From Streptomyces sp. NBC_01446 (GTDB taxonomy: Bacteria; Actinomycetota; Actinomycetes; Streptomycetales; Streptomycetaceae): 64,000 nucleotides of DNA. This document shows, in pieces, positions 35,195-48,011 of the stretch (its first letter is position 1; every line of letters starts with the position of its first letter). The notes below the pieces were generated by a model, which worked only from the letters and a program-made list of their open reading frames with translations, did no database searches and was not told the origin of the DNA. The DNA lies in assembly GCF_026340095.1 (NCBI RefSeq), contig NZ_JAPEPO010000001.1:3378501-3442500 (forward strand). The letters run 5' to 3'. A program made the position numbers and the translations under genes.

Positions 35195-37321
35195 TTACTC
35201 GCCCTTGGCCTTCGCGATGATCTCCTCGGCGACGTTCCGCGGAACCTCGGCGTAGGAGTCGAACTGCATCGAGTAGCTTGCGCGACCCGACGTCTTGCTG
35301 CGGAGGTCGCCGACGTAGCCGAACATCTCCGAGAGGGGCACGAGGCCCTTCACGACACGGGCGCCGCTGCGCTCCTCCATGGCCTGAATCTGGCCACGGC
35401 GGGAGTTGATGTCGCCGATGACGTCGCCCATGTAGTCCTCGGGCGTGGTGACCTCAACGGCCATCATCGGCTCGAGCAGCACGGGCTTGGCCTTGCGCGC
35501 GGCCTCCTTGAAGGCCTGCGAACCGGCGATCTTGAACGCGAGTTCGGAGGAGTCGACCTCGTGGTAGCCACCGTCGAGAAGGATGACGCGGACGCCAGTC
35601 ATCTCGTAGCCGGCCAGGATGCCGAACTGCATGGCCTCCTGCGCACCCGCGTCCACCGACGGGATGTACTCCCGGGGGATGCGGCCACCGGTGACCTTGT
35701 TCACGAACTCGTACGTGGCGTCGCCGCTGTCGATCGGCTCGATCGCGATCTGCACCTTGGCGAACTGACCGGTACCACCGGTCTGCTTCTTGTGGGTGTA
35801 GTCGTGACGCTCGACGGCCTGACGGATCGTCTCGCGGTAAGCGACCTGCGGCTTGCCGACGTTCGCCTCGACGCGGAACTCGCGCTTCATGCGGTCGACG
35901 AGCACCTCGAGGTGAAGCTCGCCCATACCACCGATGATGGTCTGGCCGGTCTCCTCGTCCGAGTGGACCTGGAAGGAGGGGTCCTCCTCCGAGAGACGCT
36001 GGATGGCGACACCCAGCTTCTCCTGGTCGCCCTTGGACTTCGGCTCGATGGCGACCTGGATGACCGGCGCCGGGAAGTCCATGGACTCCAGGATCACCGG
36101 GCTCTTGTCGTCACAGAGCGTCTCGCCCGTGGTGGTCTGCTTCAGACCCATGACGGCGACGATGTCACCGGCGCCCACCGACTCGATCTCCTCACGCTTG
36201 TTCGCGTGCATACGGTAGATCTTGCCGATGCGCTCCTTCTTGCCCTTGACGGAGTTCAGCACGGCGGTGCCGGACTCCAGGCGGCCCGAGTAAACCCGGA
36301 CGAAGGTGAGCTTGCCGAGGTGCGGGTCGCTCATGATCTTGAACGCCAGCGCCGACAGCGGCTCGTCGTCGGACGGCTTGCGCTTGACGACCGTCTCCGC
36401 GTCCTTGACGTCGTGGCCCTCGATGGCCTCGACGTCCAGGGGCGACGGCAGGTAGCGCACGACGGCGTCGAGCAGGGGCTGAACGCCCTTGTTCTTGAAC
36501 GCGGTGCCGCAGAACACGGGGGTGACGGTGGTGTCGCCGCCCTTGCCGGAGGCGATGGTGATGCGACGGACCGCCGCGTACAGCTGGTCCACCGAGGGCT
36601 CAGTGCCCTCGAGGTACAGCTCCATCATCTCTTCGTCGTTCTCCGCGACGGCCTCGAGTAGCTTGCCGCGCCATTCCTCGGCAGCCTCGGTGTGCGTGGC
36701 CGGGATGTCGACGATGTCGTACGCCTCGCCCTTGGCGGCCTCGGCCGACCAGACGAACGCCTTCATCGTGACGAGGTCGACGACACCCTGGAAGTCCATC
36801 TCAGCGCCGATGGGCAGCTGCATGACCAGCGGGGTGGCACCGAGGCGGTTGACGATCATGTCGACGCAGCGGTGGAACTCGGCGCCCGTACGGTCGAGCT
36901 TGTTGACGAAGCAGATACGCGGCACGCCGTAGCGGTCCGCCTGACGCCAGACAGTCTCGGACTGGGGCTCAACGCCGGCAACGCCGTCGAACACCGTCAC
37001 GGCACCGTCGAGGACGCGGAGCGAACGCTCCACCTCGACGGTGAAGTCCACGTGGCCCGGGGTGTCGATGATGTTGATGGTGTGGTCGACATCGTTCAGC
37101 GGCCAGTGACAGGTGGTGGCAGCAGAGGTGATCGTGATGCCACGCTCCTGCTCCTGCTCCATCCAGTCCATGGTCGCGGCGCCGTCGTGGACCTCACCGA
37201 TCTTGTACGAAACACCGGTGTAGAACAGGATCCGCTCGGTGGTCGTCGTCTTGCCCGCGTCGATGTGAGCCATGATGCCGATGTTGCGCACCTTGGCCAG
37301 GTCAAGTGAAGTGGTAGCCAT
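35195..37321 (-). CDS. fusA: elongation factor G
   Basis: EF-G drives translocation and, with RRF, ribosome recycling. The 708-residue protein shows GIMAHIDAGKTTTTERIL at 14-31, DTPGHVDFTVEVERSLRVLD, NKLDRTGA and the domain IV block around VAYRETI. It lies 39 nt after rpsG. Confidence 0.99.
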   Translation of the reverse strand: MATTSLDLAKVRNIGIMAHIDAGKTTTTERILFYTGVSYKIGEVHDGAATMDWMEQEQERGITITSAATTCHWPLNDVDHTINIIDTPGHVDFTVEVERSLRVLDGAVTVFDGVAGVEPQSETVWRQADRYGVPRICFVNKLDRTGAEFHRCVDMIVNRLGATPLVMQLPIGAEMDFQGVVDLVTMKAFVWSAEAAKGEAYDIVDIPATHTEAAEEWRGKLLEAVAENDEEMMELYLEGTEPSVDQLYAAVRRITIASGKGGDTTVTPVFCGTAFKNKGVQPLLDAVVRYLPSPLDVEAIEGHDVKDAETVVKRKPSDDEPLSALAFKIMSDPHLGKLTFVRVYSGRLESGTAVLNSVKGKKERIGKIYRMHANKREEIESVGAGDIVAVMGLKQTTTGETLCDDKSPVILESMDFPAPVIQVAIEPKSKGDQEKLGVAIQRLSEEDPSFQVHSDEETGQTIIGGMGELHLEVLVDRMKREFRVEANVGKPQVAYRETIRQAVERHDYTHKKQTGGTGQFAKVQIAIEPIDSGDATYEFVNKVTGGRIPREYIPSVDAGAQEAMQFGILAGYEMTGVRVILLDGGYHEVDSSELAFKIAGSQAFKEAARKAKPVLLEPMMAVEVTTPEDYMGDVIGDINSRRGQIQAMEERSGARVVKGLVPLSEMFGYVGDLRSKTSGRASYSMQFDSYAEVPRNVAEEIIAKAKGE

Positions 37322-37360
37322 ATCGGCTCAGTCTTCTCTCGGTCTCGATGTGGGTAGCGA

Positions 37361-37831
37361 CTACCAGCGGTAGTGCGCGAAGGCCTTGTTGGACTCGGCC
37401 ATCTTGTGGGTGTCCTCACGCTTCTTGACGGCAGCGCCAAGACCGTTCGAGGCGTCGAGCAGCTCGTTCATGAGGCGCTCGGTCATGGTCTTCTCGCGGC
37501 GGGCGCGGGAGTAACCCACGAGCCAGCGCAGCGCGAGCGTGTTGGCGCGACCGGGCTTGACCTCGATCGGCACCTGGTAGGTGGCGCCACCGACACGGCG
37601 GGACTTGACCTCGAGGGTCGGCTTGATGTTCTCCAGCGCGCGCTTCAGCGTGATGACCGGGTCGTTGCCCGACTTCTCACGCAGACCCTCCATGGCGCCG
37701 TACACGATGCGCTCGGCGGTGGAGCGCTTGCCGTTCAGCAGCACCTTGTTGATGAGGGAGGTCACCAGAGGAGAACCGTAGACCGGGTCAATGATGACCG
37801 GGCGCTTCGGGGCGGGGCCCTTACGAGGCAT
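37361..37831 (-). CDS. rpsG: 30S ribosomal protein S7
   Basis: S7 is a primary binder in the 30S head and a known autoregulator of str in E. coli. The 156-residue protein starts MPRKGPAPKRPVIIDPVYGS and has KSRRVGGATYQVPIEV and the NKAFAHYRW end. It lies 2 nt after rpsL. Confidence 0.99.
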   Translation of the reverse strand: MPRKGPAPKRPVIIDPVYGSPLVTSLINKVLLNGKRSTAERIVYGAMEGLREKSGNDPVITLKRALENIKPTLEVKSRRVGGATYQVPIEVKPGRANTLALRWLVGYSRARREKTMTERLMNELLDASNGLGAAVKKREDTHKMAESNKAFAHYRW

Positions 37832-37833
37832 TC

Positions 37834-38205
37834 TTACTTCTCCTTCTTGGCGCCGTAGCGGCTGCGGGCCTGCTTGCGGTTCTTGACACCCTGGGTGTCG
37901 AGCGAGCCGCGGATGATCTTGTAACGAACACCAGGCAGGTCCTTCACACGGCCGCCACGCACGAGCACGATGGAGTGCTCCTGCAGGTTGTGTCCCTCAC
38001 CCGGGATGTAGGCCGTGACCTCGATGCCGCTGGTCAGACGCACACGCGCGACCTTACGGAGGGCCGAGTTCGGCTTCTTCGGGGTGGTCGTGAACACACG
38101 CGTGCAGACGCCGCGACGCTGAGGCGAACCCTCAAGTGCGGGCGTCTTGTTCTTCTCGACCTTGTCCTGCCGGCCCTTCCGGACCAGCTGCTGGATCGTA
38201 GGCAC
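37834..38205 (-). CDS. rpsL: 30S ribosomal protein S12
   Basis: S12 controls decoding accuracy and is the streptomycin-resistance locus. From the GTG at 38205 (GGAG 5-6 nt upstream) it is 123 residues. Lys43 (in TTTPKKPNSA) and Lys88 (in GRVKDLPG) are wild type, so no common streptomycin-resistance change is present. It heads rpsL-rpsG-fusA-tuf, with a leader of about 190 nt. Confidence 0.99.
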   Translation of the reverse strand: MPTIQQLVRKGRQDKVEKNKTPALEGSPQRRGVCTRVFTTTPKKPNSALRKVARVRLTSGIEVTAYIPGEGHNLQEHSIVLVRGGRVKDLPGVRYKIIRGSLDTQGVKNRKQARSRYGAKKEK

Positions 38206-38254
38206 TACTTCTCCGGTTTCTGTGTGCCGAATAGTAAAGCTAACCTGGAACATT

Positions 38255-38279
38255 TCCCGACCCACGCGGTCGGGTGTGT
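38255..38279 (-). promoter_or_regulatory. leader element shared with rpsJ, in the rpsL 5' UTR
   Basis: CCGACCCACGCGGTCGGG followed by TGTGTCG (plus-strand reading) repeats 30754-30778 with a single T/C difference. It ends 50 nt before the rpsL GTG and lies about 115 nt downstream of the predicted start site, so it is transcribed. A 6-bp hairpin is possible. Confidence 0.6.
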
Positions 38280-38400
38280 CGAATACTGTGAACTCCCGCC
38301 GCCAAGCGGGAAGGGCGCAGATTACGGCGGCCCGTCGCGGACTCCCGTAGCGGCTGACGACACGCACAGGAGCCCAGGCACACCCCAGGCACAAGGTCTG

Positions 38401-38429
38401 AGCGTACCTACCTCATCGGGTTCGGTCAA
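38401..38429 (-). promoter_or_regulatory. str-operon promoter, TTGACC-17-TACGCT
   Basis: On the minus strand TTGACC (38424-38429) and TACGCT (38401-38406) are 17 bp apart, a close match to the primary-sigma consensus, and lie 196 bp upstream of the rpsL start. Confidence 0.75.
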
Positions 38430-38658
38430 AACAAATGCAGTCCACCGCGACACGCCGGACTTCTCGCACCCCCGAACCATCCGTTCGTGGCCCGATCCTG
38501 GCCATCCCATGTTCACGCACCACTCGGTTTGAGTAGCTTGATCGCTCGTTGTGACGATCGGGGGGCACATGCCAGGTGCACCTACCGGGTGACGGAGGTC
38601 TCGACGACCGCGTCCCCTTCCTGACCTGCCTGGAGTCCGATCGCCCGAGTGGCGAGCG

Positions 38659-39280
38659 GTGAGCGCGACCGTCCCGACACGGCTGACCCGTGAACTCCTT
38701 CAGCTCGCGCGGCCGGTCAGCCGCGGCTTCTCGATCGAGGGCAGCCCATGCACCGAGCACGCGGCCCAGGAGGCGCTGGAGGCCGGCGGCTTCGCGGCGG
38801 GCATCGGCCTGACGGTCCCTGCGTCCTGCGGCTGCGCCTGGACGAAGAGGCGATCGCGCTGGCGGCGTCGGAGCGTGGGCCCTTCACCTCGCCCAGCACC
38901 CCGAAGGCACGCGGCTGGTCGTCGGCGGCATCCAGAAGGACCAACTCTCGCCCATAGGCAACGAGTTGGAACTGCTGGCCGGGGACTCGCCGGAGGACTT
39001 CCAGGAGACGGAGTCCGCCCGCGCGCTTCTTGCCGGCGGTCAACGACTTGATCGAGCAGCAGCCTCCGGCTCCGGCGGGGCAGGGAGCGCCGCCCGTGCG
39101 TCCGTACGCGCCGCCCCCGTCCGGCACGCCGTACGTCCCCCAGCAGGCGCCCGGGGCCCCCTACGGGCCGCCCTGCGCGGCCGCCGGGCCCACCCCCGCG
39201 GTGCCCCCGGCCCCCGGTTCCCGGTTCGGGCGCGGCCACCACCACCCGCGGCACGCCTGGGCAGGCCTGCTCGGCACGCC
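38659..39280 (+). pseudogene. frameshifted pseudogene between rpsL and rpoC
   Basis: A once-continuous protein can be read by switching frames three times. It runs from a GTG at 38659 (SATVPTRLTRELLQLARPVS, then EALEAGGFAAGIGLTV), to VLRLRLDEEAIALAASERG, to LHLAQHPEGTRLVVGGIQKD with ELELLAGDSPEDFQETES, to LPAVNDLIEQQPPAPAGQG and a Pro-rich tail. The shifts fall near 38810, 38880 and 39025. I do not recognise the family. The end is uncertain because the tail runs into the rpoC terminator. Real decay is more likely than sequencing error, since neighbouring genes are intact. Confidence 0.65.
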
Positions 39281-39320
39281 GAAGGGCGCCCACCCCGTGA
39301 GAACGGAGTGGGCGCCCTTC
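39281..39320 (-). terminator. rpoBC terminator
   Basis: A perfect 13-bp stem (GAAGGGCGCCCAC and its complement) with a 14-nt loop begins 15 nt after the rpoC stop. Confidence 0.85.
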
Positions 39321-39334
39321 GTCAGACGTACGCC

Positions 39335-43234
<3,900 letters not shown>

Positions 43235-43321
43235 TGTGCGTCAATCCCTCTTTCGGGGTTGTGCCCCTCGCGTTAGCGAAGTAAGGCGCTTCATCATGGT
43301 CTGAACGGTCCCGGGGATGGC

Positions 43322-43346
43322 CGGGGGCTCCTTGTGGGAGCCCCCG
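43322..43346 (-). terminator. hairpin between rpoB and rpoC
   Basis: A perfect 10-bp stem (CGGGGGCTCC, loop 5 nt) begins 10 nt after the rpoB stop. Complete termination here would block rpoC, so partial attenuation or an RNA processing/stability role is more likely. Confidence 0.6.
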
Positions 43347-43356
43347 ACCAGGCCCG

Positions 43357-46300
43357 TCAGACCTCTTCGACGCTGCTCGGCTCGCGCCGGGACAGGTCGA
43401 TACCGAGCTCCTCCGCCGCACGGAAGACGTCCTCGTCGGTGTCGCGCATCTCGATGGACATGCCGTCCGAGGACAGCACCTCCACGTTGAGGCAGAGCGA
43501 CTGCATTTCCTTGATGAGCACCTTGAAGGACTCGGGAATGCCCGGCTCGGGAATGTTCTCGCCCTTGACGATGGCCTCGTAGACCTTCACGCGGCCGGTC
43601 ACGTCGTCGGACTTGATCGTCAGGAGCTCCTGGAGGGCGTAAGCGGCACCGTAAGCCTCAAGCGCCCACACCTCCATCTCACCGAATCGCTGACCACCGA
43701 ACTGAGCCTTACCACCCAGCGGCTGCTGGGTGATCATGGAGTACGGACCGGTCGAACGGGCGTGGAGCTTGTCGTCGACCAGGTGGTGCAGCTTGAGGAT
43801 GTACATGTACCCGATCGAGATCGGGTCCGGGAACGGCTCACCGGAGCGGCCGTCGAACAGGTTGGCCTTGCCGGACGGCTGGACCAGACGGTCACCGTCG
43901 CGGTTCGGGATCGTGGCCTCGAAGAGACCGGAGATCTCGTCCTCACGGGCACCGTCGAAGACCGGGGTCGCGACGTTGGTGCCGGGGGCGACCTGGTCGG
44001 CGCCGATGGCCTGCAGGCGCTGGGCCCACTCGTCACCGAGGCCGGAGACGTCCCAGCCGCGGCTGGCGAGCCAGCCGAGGTGGATCTCCAGGACCTGTCC
44101 CGGGTTCATTCGGGACGGCACACCCAGCGGGTTGAGGATGATGTCGACCGGAGTTCCGTCCTCGAGGAACGGCATGTCCTCGATCGGAAGGATCTTCGAG
44201 ATAACACCCTTGTTGCCGTGGCGGCCGGCGAGCTTGTCACCGTCCGTGATCTTGCGCTTCTGCGCCACGTAGACACGAACCAGCTGGTTCACGCCCGGCG
44301 GCAGCTCGTCGCCCTCTTCACGGTCGAAGACGCGGACGCCGATGACCTTGCCGATCTCACCGTGCGGCACCTTCAGCGAGGTGTCGCGCACCTCGCGCGC
44401 CTTCTCACCGAAGATCGCGCGGAGCAGGCGCTCCTCGGGCGTCAGCTCGGTCTCACCCTTGGGCGTGACCTTGCCGACGAGGATGTCGCCGGCGACGACC
44501 TCGGCACCGATACGGATGATGCCGCGCTCGTCGAGGTCGGCGAGGACCTCTTCGGAGACGTTCGGGATGTCCCGGGTGATCTCCTCCGGGCCGAGCTTGG
44601 TGTCACGGGCGTCGACCTCGTGCTCCTCGATGTGGATCGAGGAGAGGACGTCGTCCTGCACGAGGCGCTGCGACAGGATGATCGCGTCCTCGTAGTTGTG
44701 ACCCTCCCACGGCATGAACGCCACGAGCAGGTTCTTGCCGAGCGCCATCTCGCCGTTCTCGGTCGCGGGACCGTCGGCCAGGACCTGGCCCTCGATCACG
44801 CGGGCGCCCTCGTCCACGACAACCTTCTGGTTGACGGAGGTGCCCTGGTTGGAGCGCGAGAACTTCGCGAGGCGGTACGTGGTGTACGTGCCGTCGTCGT
44901 TGGCGGTGGTGATGTAGTCCGCGGAAACCTCCTGGACCACACCGTCCTTCTCCGCCTTGAGCACGTCGCCCGCGTCGGTGGCGCAGCGGTACTCCATGCC
45001 CGTGCCGACGAGCGGCGCCTCGGACTTGATGAGCGGAACGGCCTGACGCATCATGTTCGCGCCCATGAGGGCACGGTTGGCGTCGTCGTGCTCGAGGAAC
45101 GGGATCATCGCGGTCGCGACCGACACCATCTGGCGCGGCGAGACGTCCATGTAGTCGACGTCGTCGCCCGGGATGTAGTCGATCTCGCCGCCACGACGGC
45201 GGACCAGGACGCGGTTCTCGGTGAACCGCATGTCCTCGCCGAGGCCGGCGTTGGCCTGGGCGATCACGAAGCGGTCTTCCTCGTCCGCGGTCAGGTAGTC
45301 GACGTCGTCGGTGACGACGCCCTCGACGACCTTGCGGTACGGCGTCTCGACGAAGCCGAACGCGTTGACGCGACCGTAGGAAGCCAGCGAACCGATCAGA
45401 CCGATGTTCGGGCCTTCAGGCGTCTCGATCGGGCACATGCGGCCGTAGTGAGACGGGTGCACGTCACGGACCTCGAAGCCGGCCCGCTCACGGGAGAGAC
45501 CACCCGGGCCAAGCGCCGACAGGCGGCGCTTGTGGGTGAGACCCGACAGCGGGTTGTTCTGGTCCATGAACTGCGACAGCTGGCTGGTGCCGAAGAACTC
45601 CTTGATGGAGGCGACGACCGGCCGGATGTTGATCAGCGTCTGCGGCGTGATCGCCTCGACGTCCTGAGTCGTCATGCGCTCGCGGACGACGCGCTCCATA
45701 CGAGCCAGACCCGTGCGGACCTGGTTCTGGATGAGTTCGCCGACGTTACGCAGACGACGGTTGCCGAAGTGGTCGATGTCGTCGGTCTCGACGACAATCG
45801 ATACACCGCTGTCGCCAACGGTCTCGGTCTCACCGGCGTGCAGCTTCACCAGGTACTTGATCGACGAGATGATGTCCTCGACGGTCAGGACGCCGGCGTC
45901 CAGCGGGGCTTCGCCGCCCAGCTTCTTGTTGACCTTGTAGCGGCCGACCTTCGCGAGGTCGTAGCGCTTCGGGTTGAAGTAGAGGTTCTCGAGCAGCGTC
46001 TGCGCGGCCTCGCGGGTCGGCGGCTCGCCCGGACGCAGCTTGCGGTAGATGTCGAGGAGCGCGTCGTCCTGGCCCTGGGTGTGGTCCTTCTCCAGGGTGG
46101 CGCGCATGGACTCGTACTCGCCGAACTCCTCGAGGATCTGCTCGGTCGTCCAACCGAGAGCCTTCAGGAGAACGGTGACGGACTGCTTGCGCTTGCGGTC
46201 GATGCGGACACCGACCATGTCGCGCTTGTCGATCTCCATCTCGAGCCAGGCACCCCGGGACGGGATGACCTTGGCCGAGAAGATGTCCTTGTCGGACGTC

Positions 46301-46842
46301 TTGTCGATCGAGGAGTCGAAGTAGACGCCCGGCGAGCGGACGAGCTGCGACACAACGACACGCTCGGTGCCGTTGATGACGAAGGTGCCCTTGTTGGTCA
46401 TGAGCGGGAAGTCGCCCATGAAGACCGTCTGGGACTTGATCTCGCCGGTCTCGTTGTTGGTGAACTCGGCGGTGACGAAGAGCGGGGCGCCGAACGTGAA
46501 GTCGCGCTCCTTGCACTCGTCGATCGAGTTCTTCGGCGGCTCGAAGCGGTGGTCGCGGAACGTCAGCGACATCGACCCGGAGAAGTCCTCGATCGGAGAG
46601 ATCTCCTCGAAGATCTCCTCCAGACCGGACTTCCTGGGGACGTCCTGTCCGCTTTCAAGAGCCGCCTCGACACGAGCCTTCCACGCGTCGTTGCCGAGCA
46701 GCCAGTCGAAGCTTTCGGTCTGCAGCGCAAGAAGGTTCGGAACCTCGAGGGGCTCCTTGATCTTTGCAAAGGAAATGCGCAGCGGGGCGGTGCTGGCGCC
46801 GTTGTTCGTATTCGCGGTCGAGGCAGTGCGCGAGGCGGCCAA
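43357..46842 (-). CDS. rpoB: DNA-directed RNA polymerase subunit beta
   Basis: Beta forms the catalytic pincer and the rifampicin pocket. From the TTG at 46842 (GGAAGG about 9 nt upstream) the protein is 1161 residues, the length I recall for Streptomyces. A GTG at 46872 has no ribosome site. The rifampicin region reads SQLSQFMDQNNPLSGLTHKR, then RLSALGPGGL, with the Asp, His and Ser resistance positions wild type. Later motifs include GRHGNKGV and the C-terminal MEVWALEAYGAAY. Confidence 0.98.
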   Translation of the reverse strand: MAASRTASTANTNNGASTAPLRISFAKIKEPLEVPNLLALQTESFDWLLGNDAWKARVEAALESGQDVPRKSGLEEIFEEISPIEDFSGSMSLTFRDHRFEPPKNSIDECKERDFTFGAPLFVTAEFTNNETGEIKSQTVFMGDFPLMTNKGTFVINGTERVVVSQLVRSPGVYFDSSIDKTSDKDIFSAKVIPSRGAWLEMEIDKRDMVGVRIDRKRKQSVTVLLKALGWTTEQILEEFGEYESMRATLEKDHTQGQDDALLDIYRKLRPGEPPTREAAQTLLENLYFNPKRYDLAKVGRYKVNKKLGGEAPLDAGVLTVEDIISSIKYLVKLHAGETETVGDSGVSIVVETDDIDHFGNRRLRNVGELIQNQVRTGLARMERVVRERMTTQDVEAITPQTLINIRPVVASIKEFFGTSQLSQFMDQNNPLSGLTHKRRLSALGPGGLSRERAGFEVRDVHPSHYGRMCPIETPEGPNIGLIGSLASYGRVNAFGFVETPYRKVVEGVVTDDVDYLTADEEDRFVIAQANAGLGEDMRFTENRVLVRRRGGEIDYIPGDDVDYMDVSPRQMVSVATAMIPFLEHDDANRALMGANMMRQAVPLIKSEAPLVGTGMEYRCATDAGDVLKAEKDGVVQEVSADYITTANDDGTYTTYRLAKFSRSNQGTSVNQKVVVDEGARVIEGQVLADGPATENGEMALGKNLLVAFMPWEGHNYEDAIILSQRLVQDDVLSSIHIEEHEVDARDTKLGPEEITRDIPNVSEEVLADLDERGIIRIGAEVVAGDILVGKVTPKGETELTPEERLLRAIFGEKAREVRDTSLKVPHGEIGKVIGVRVFDREEGDELPPGVNQLVRVYVAQKRKITDGDKLAGRHGNKGVISKILPIEDMPFLEDGTPVDIILNPLGVPSRMNPGQVLEIHLGWLASRGWDVSGLGDEWAQRLQAIGADQVAPGTNVATPVFDGAREDEISGLFEATIPNRDGDRLVQPSGKANLFDGRSGEPFPDPISIGYMYILKLHHLVDDKLHARSTGPYSMITQQPLGGKAQFGGQRFGEMEVWALEAYGAAYALQELLTIKSDDVTGRVKVYEAIVKGENIPEPGIPESFKVLIKEMQSLCLNVEVLSSDGMSIEMRDTDEDVFRAAEELGIDLSRREPSSVEEV

Positions 46843-47025
46843 GAGGGGGTCCTTCCGAGGGCTCGGACTCACTACGCGCGTACCGGTCCCAAGCTGGCAC
46901 GGAGGCAGAAGCTTCCCGAATCGACCCGTGAGGGCCAGGTCAGGAGGACTTCAGTCCACGGTGCTGGAGCGAGGGCATGCCCCTGGTGACGGGCAGGGAG
47001 CAGCTAACAGGCAGCGCAAAGGGTC

Positions 47026-47054
47026 AGTGTAGCCACTTGGCTCACTGATGTCCA
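47026..47054 (-). promoter_or_regulatory. rpoB promoter, TGGACA-17-TACACT
   Basis: On the minus strand TGGACA (47049-47054) and TACACT (47026-47031) are 17 bp apart. Transcription would start near 47019, about 177 nt before the TTG. Confidence 0.65.
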
Positions 47055-47068
47055 GTGCGGGTTTTTTG

Positions 47069-47118
47069 AGACCCTCGTTGTCCTCAACGACCCTCGTCAG
47101 ACCCTCGTTGTTCTCAAC
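47069..47118 (-). repeat. 20-bp direct repeats upstream of the rpoB promoter
   Basis: AGACCCTCGTTGTCCTCAAC (47069-47088) recurs at 47099-47118 with one change, a period of 30 bp, with a partial GACCCTCGT copy between. They lie 15-64 bp upstream of the -35 box, where an activator or UP-like element could act. Confidence 0.65.
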
Positions 47119-47417
47119 AGCTGCAACACGTCACCACGTCACTCGTGGCACGCACATCCTTACTGCCCTCTTCGTCGCCGATCCATGCCTCGGATCCGGA
47201 TCGTTGTGACGACGCGTCCTGAGAATTGCGCGCTGCGTGCGGTTCGTCAAGGCCCCGTCCTGTACGAACGGGGCTGCCCCGACCCCCGCACTCACCAGCA
47301 GGCACCCGCAGGCCCCGCTCCAGGCACCGGCTCCAGGCACAACGAAGATCACCATACTCGTCGGGACCGTCAGTGCAAGGCAGCCGAAGCTGGAGCGCCA
47401 GCGGCCGTCCGAAAAGC

Positions 47418-47455
47418 CTGAAGGGCGACCACCCAGTTGGGTGATCGCCCTTCAG
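47418..47455 (-). terminator. rplJL terminator
   Basis: A 17-bp stem with one wobble pair and a 4-nt loop (outer arm CTGAAGGGCGA) begins 62 nt after the rplL stop, cleanly separating rplJL from rpoBC. Confidence 0.85.
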
Positions 47456-47516
47456 TACGTTCGCGTTACAGCCCTACGCGAGAGCCGCTCAGCAAGGAGT
47501 CAGCAGACTCCCGAGG

Positions 47517-47900
47517 TCACTTGACCTCGACGGAGGCGCCGGCGCCCTTGAGGGACTCGGCAGCCTTCTCCGCGGCGTCCTTCGCGACCTTCTCGAGGAC
47601 GGGCTTCGGGGCGCCGTCGACGAGGTCCTTGGCCTCCTTGAGGCCGAGGGAGGTGAGCTCGCGCACGACCTTGATGACCTGGATCTTCTTCTCGCCGGCG
47701 CCGGTGAGGATGACGTCGAACTCGTCCTGCTCCTCGACGGCCTCAGCGGCGGCACCCGGGCCGGCCGGGCCGGCGACGGCGACGGCCGCGGCGGCGGTGA
47801 CGTCGAACTTCTCCTCGAAGGCCTTCACGAACTCGGAGAGCTCGATGAGGGTCATCTCTTCGAACTGCGCGAGCAGGTCGTCCTGGGACAGCTTCGCCAT
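47517..47900 (-). CDS. rplL: 50S ribosomal protein L7/L12
   Basis: L7/L12 forms the stalk that recruits GTPase factors. The 127-residue protein has the N-terminal dimerisation domain (LLAQFEEMTLIELSEFVKAF), an Ala/Gly/Pro hinge at about 35-52, and the C-terminal domain with KIQVIKVVRELTSLGLKEAK. It is separated from rplJ by 111 nt with a hairpin, which may set the L10:L12 ratio. Confidence 0.98.
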   Translation of the reverse strand: MAKLSQDDLLAQFEEMTLIELSEFVKAFEEKFDVTAAAAVAVAGPAGPGAAAEAVEEQDEFDVILTGAGEKKIQVIKVVRELTSLGLKEAKDLVDGAPKPVLEKVAKDAAEKAAESLKGAGASVEVK

Positions 47901-47970
47901 GATGGCGTCCTTCCACTAATTCGGCAGGTGCCGGATGTAAATGTCGGCGGGCGTACGTTCGGCCCGCTGC

Positions 47971-47996
47971 GACCGTCTCCCTAGTGGGCGACGGTC
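47971..47996 (-). terminator. intercistronic hairpin between rplJ and rplL
   Basis: GACCGTC and GACGGTC arms plus an inner CCC/GGG pair form a 10-bp interrupted stem 16 nt after the rplJ stop. A role in differential expression or RNA processing is inferred. Confidence 0.45.
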
Positions 47997-48011
47997 AATG
48001 CGCGAGCCGAG

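Larger units (their letters stand above)
38206..38658. other. str-operon promoter and leader region
   Basis: No gene is supported up to the pseudogene at 38659. The minus strand holds the str promoter (38401-38429) and the leader with the shared 25-nt element (38255-38279). The leader also has a CTTCCCGC...GCGGGAG hairpin near 38292-38313. Confidence 0.65.
46843..47417. other. rpoB upstream region and leader
   Basis: No gene is supported. Going upstream from rpoB it holds a leader of about 175 nt, the promoter at 47026-47054 and direct repeats at 47069-47118. There is also a weaker possible second promoter at 47222-47250 (TTGACG-17-AATTCT, minus strand). The rplL terminator follows at 47418-47455. 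Confidence 0.65.

Noticed and set aside
43762..46989. A 1075-codon open frame on the plus strand opposite rpoB
   Set aside because: Same cause as the rpoC shadow; the composition is Asp/Leu/Val/Arg-rich and RpoB is certain on the other strand.
47222..47250. A second rpoB promoter (TTGACG-17-AATTCT, minus strand)
   Set aside because: The -10 is poor and a better promoter lies nearer the gene; kept only as a note in the gap entry.
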